Below, piece by piece: positions 5,815 through 6,699 of a DNA stretch of 6,699 nt. How positions within the stretch are numbered: the first letter of the stretch is position 1; each line of letters starts with the position of its first letter. Where the stretch lies: positions 1 through 6,699 of the forward strand of contig JAJDBI010000187.1 of the NCBI GenBank assembly GCA_029261435.1, given 5' to 3'. Both the position numbers and the translations under genes were made by a program. The notes under the pieces are model-generated. The model had not been told where the DNA came from and did not search any database. It saw only the letters and a list, made by a program, of their open reading frames with translations. The DNA comes from Nitrospinaceae bacterium (GTDB taxonomy: Bacteria > Nitrospinota > Nitrospinia > Nitrospinales > VA-1).

Positions 5815-5832
5815 TTTTGAAAGGGAGATAAC

Positions 5833-5979
5833 ATGAGCTCAAGCACGAAAAAGCAGGGTTTGAAGCGGAAAATTCTTAATGTATCAGATGTGACAGGCAA
5901 AAATTTCCGGCCCAAGGGAAAATCCATGAGCCCTATGGCAAGGTTGATGGCCACTTTCTACGGCATTGAGCAAAAGTAA
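5833..5979 (+). CDS. Small basic protein (48 aa), unknown
   Basis: A 48-residue frame starts at ATG 5833, with GGGAG five bases upstream. It begins MSSSTKKQGLKRKILNVSDV and ends TFYGIEQK. Composition is strongly basic (11 Lys/Arg against 2 acidic residues) with a Lys/Gly/Pro-rich middle (GKNFRPKGKS), which suits nucleic-acid or ribosome binding. There are no Cys, membrane segments or recognisable domain. It is followed 19 bases later by a second small basic gene with an equally strong ribosome binding site, so the two are likely one transcript. The call is based on the excellent site, uninterrupted frame and context; the function is unknown. Confidence 0.65.
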   Translation: MSSSTKKQGLKRKILNVSDVTGKNFRPKGKSMSPMARLMATFYGIEQK

Positions 5980-5998
5980 ATTATTGAAGGAGATTTTT

Positions 5999-6175
5999 AT
6001 GTCTACATCAAGAACAAAGGAGACCCCAAAGAGGGAAAGACAATACGGTTCCGAGTTGGAAAAGAGGTTGATGGTGCAAAACCTTAGAGCGGCGGTAGAA
6101 ATTTATGGGAAGGATCGACTGCGAAAACAGTTTAAAAGTAGAAAAAAAATTCCCCCCCAGACCATTACTCACTAG
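5999..6175 (+). CDS. Small basic protein (58 aa), unknown
   Basis: The gene starts at ATG 5999, with GAAGGAG six bases upstream; an in-frame TTG further upstream lies inside the preceding gene and has no site. The product has 58 residues: a Lys/Arg/Glu-rich start (MSTSRTKETPKRERQYGSEL), a probable amphipathic helix (EKRLMVQNLRAAVEIYGKDR) and a basic tail ending KSRKKIPPQTITH. Net charge is about +10. There is no membrane segment or metal motif. Basic charge and co-transcription with the 48-residue gene suggest a nucleic-acid-binding role, but no family is recognised. It could also be part of a toxin-antitoxin-like pair, although neither member looks like a known toxin. The stop, CAC-TAG, opens a stretch of CTAG-rich intergenic DNA. 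Confidence 0.7.
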   Translation: MSTSRTKETPKRERQYGSELEKRLMVQNLRAAVEIYGKDRLRKQFKSRKKIPPQTITH

Positions 6176-6240
6176 GCCGTAAGAAGCAGGGGAATATATT
6201 GTTCAGCCGAGATAATTTTTTCCAGCCAGAGAAGGTTATT

Positions 6241-6266
6241 GCTAGTTGCCCCCACGGCTAGTGCGC
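6241..6266. repeat. CTAG-rich hairpin repeat, copy 1
   Basis: This copy begins GCTAGTTGCC and ends GGCTAGTGCGC, with a CCCAC loop. It can fold as CTA-(GTT)-GCC pairing with GGC-TAG. It shares with copy 2 the frame GCTAGT..G.CCCCA.G.CTAGTG at 6338-6363, the TATT immediately 5' of it, and the 16-base spacing between CTAGT words. CTAG is normally rare in bacterial genomes, so its density here is notable. Confidence 0.55.
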
Positions 6267-6279
6267 GGAGAACCTCCGC
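6265..6279. repeat. Short GC-rich hairpin
   Basis: GCGGAG (6265-6270) and CTCCGC (6274-6279) are perfect reverse complements around an AAC loop, directly after repeat copy 1. The same GCGGAGA...CCTCC words occur in the inverted repeat at 4489-4530, which may or may not be meaningful. Confidence 0.45.
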
Positions 6280-6337
6280 AGGCAAATTAAAAGGGTTCTG
6301 AACTGCGCGCAAGTGTATTGATTGCTTAACTAGTATT

Positions 6338-6363
6338 GCTAGTCGGCCCCATGCCTAGTGGCG
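6338..6363. repeat. CTAG-rich hairpin repeat, copy 2
   Basis: This copy begins GCTAGTCGGC and ends GCCTAGTGGCG, with a CCCAT loop. It folds like copy 1 as CTA-(GTC)-GGC pairing with GCC-TAG. The middle base pair of the inner stem is C-G in copy 1 and G-C here, a compensatory change that keeps the structure. A further CTAGT lies at 6330-6334. The copy contains the stop codon of the minus-strand lipoprotein gene. Confidence 0.55.
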
Positions 6364-6699
6364 TTGGGCGTATTTGTAGCCACATTCTTTTTGGTTGGAA
6401 ATTGTAACCATGCCGTTGTACCGATCTTCAAGGGCATTGGTTTCGGCTAAATCCGCTATGTGAGAATCGGACACCGTCAATATGGCGTTCAATATGCCGA
6501 GAGGGGGGAATGCAAACCCCGCCGCACCAAGAACCAGGTCTCTCAGGGTTCTTACAGGGTGCTCGGTATCCTCCAGGTTTTTTATTTTTACCTGAGTTCC
6601 TTTCAATTCATTTTCAAGCATGGAACAGGAAGCGTGATTATCTGCAGACTGGTCCACATAACCCTTCCCCGCCGCACACCCGGTAAACACAATACATAA
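6355..6699 (-). CDS. Probable lipoprotein, partial (N-terminus beyond right edge)
   Basis: The frame is open from the right edge to TAG 6355. The visible start reads LCIVFTGCAAGKG: a hydrophobic stretch ending in a lipobox-like FTGC, so this is most likely the end of a type II signal peptide with the Cys lipidated. The true start lies outside the window, and GTG 6690 is only an internal codon. The mature part is about 108 residues. It has a helical segment (MLENELKGTQVKIKNLED), then a hydrophobic Gly/Pro-rich patch (LVLGAAGFAFPPLGILNAIL) that may sit on or in a membrane, and a C-terminal part with one more Cys (KECGYKYAQRH). The family is not recognised. It is convergent with the small basic genes, and its stop codon lies inside repeat copy 2. 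Confidence 0.7.
   Translation of the reverse strand, partial: LCIVFTGCAAGKGYVDQSADNHASCSMLENELKGTQVKIKNLEDTEHPVRTLRDLVLGAAGFAFPPLGILNAILTVSDSHIADLAETNALEDRYNGMVTISNQKECGYKYAQRH

Larger units (their letters stand above)
6176..6354. other. Convergent intergenic region with repeats and hairpins
   Basis: Between the plus-strand small gene and the minus-strand lipoprotein there is no coding frame of note. The region contains repeat copy 1, a GCGGAG-AAC-CTCCGC hairpin (6265-6279) and most of repeat copy 2. No stem followed by a T tract is visible, so if transcription ends here it may rely on these hairpins. Confidence 0.5.

Noticed and set aside
5833..6175. Toxin-antitoxin pair
   Set aside because: Both products are small and basic, neither shows a known toxin fold or an antitoxin DNA-binding motif, and the gene order and spacing alone are not enough.
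6241..6363. Integron attC sites or a CRISPR array from the repeats
   Set aside because: Only two copies with a 97-base period, no GTTRRRY core sites, and no regular repeat-spacer pattern.

Overview
The window looks like chromosomal DNA from a Gram-negative bacterium of moderate G+C. A lipobox-bearing partial gene at the right edge and a XerC-type recombinase point that way, as do an HDOD signalling protein and several membrane proteins with good Shine-Dalgarno sites. No rRNA, tRNA, phage structural gene, transposase or CRISPR array is visible. The species cannot be named from this content. A deltaproteobacterial or Nitrospinota-like origin is only a guess.

Left region (1-1640). A tyrosine recombinase (xerC-like, minus strand) runs off the left edge. 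It starts at GTG 734 and is interrupted by the window edge just before its second set of catalytic residues. A short divergent intergenic region with plausible sigma-70 promoters on both strands separates it from a plus-strand gene for a coiled-coil protein with one C-terminal membrane anchor. The 3' end of that gene overlaps, tail to tail, a 57-residue two-helix membrane protein on the minus strand.

Middle region (1467-5096). All genes are on the minus strand. In transcription order they are a DUF2231-type membrane protein, an HDOD-domain protein, a protein made only of a CBS-domain pair, a YqeG-like HAD phosphatase, an acidic 168-residue protein of unknown function, and the 57-residue membrane protein whose ATG abuts the preceding stop codon. 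A GC-rich 9-bp inverted repeat follows the DUF2231 gene. The gaps between most of these genes suggest several transcription units rather than one operon.

Right region (5229-6699). Divergent from the DUF2231 gene is a membrane-anchored LuxR-type transcription factor: two membrane helices, a short coiled coil, and a C-terminal GerE helix-turn-helix. After a long AT-rich inverted repeat with a T tract come two tiny, very basic genes (48 and 58 residues) with excellent ribosome binding sites. A convergent intergenic region follows. It holds two copies of a CTAG-rich repeat whose predicted stems differ by a compensatory base-pair swap, and one copy supplies the stop codon of a minus-strand lipoprotein gene cut off by the right edge.

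No single known multi-gene system is evident. The most distinctive pieces are the membrane LuxR / inverted repeat / basic small-protein module, the CTAG-rich hairpin repeats, and the coiled-coil / mini-membrane-protein overlap.
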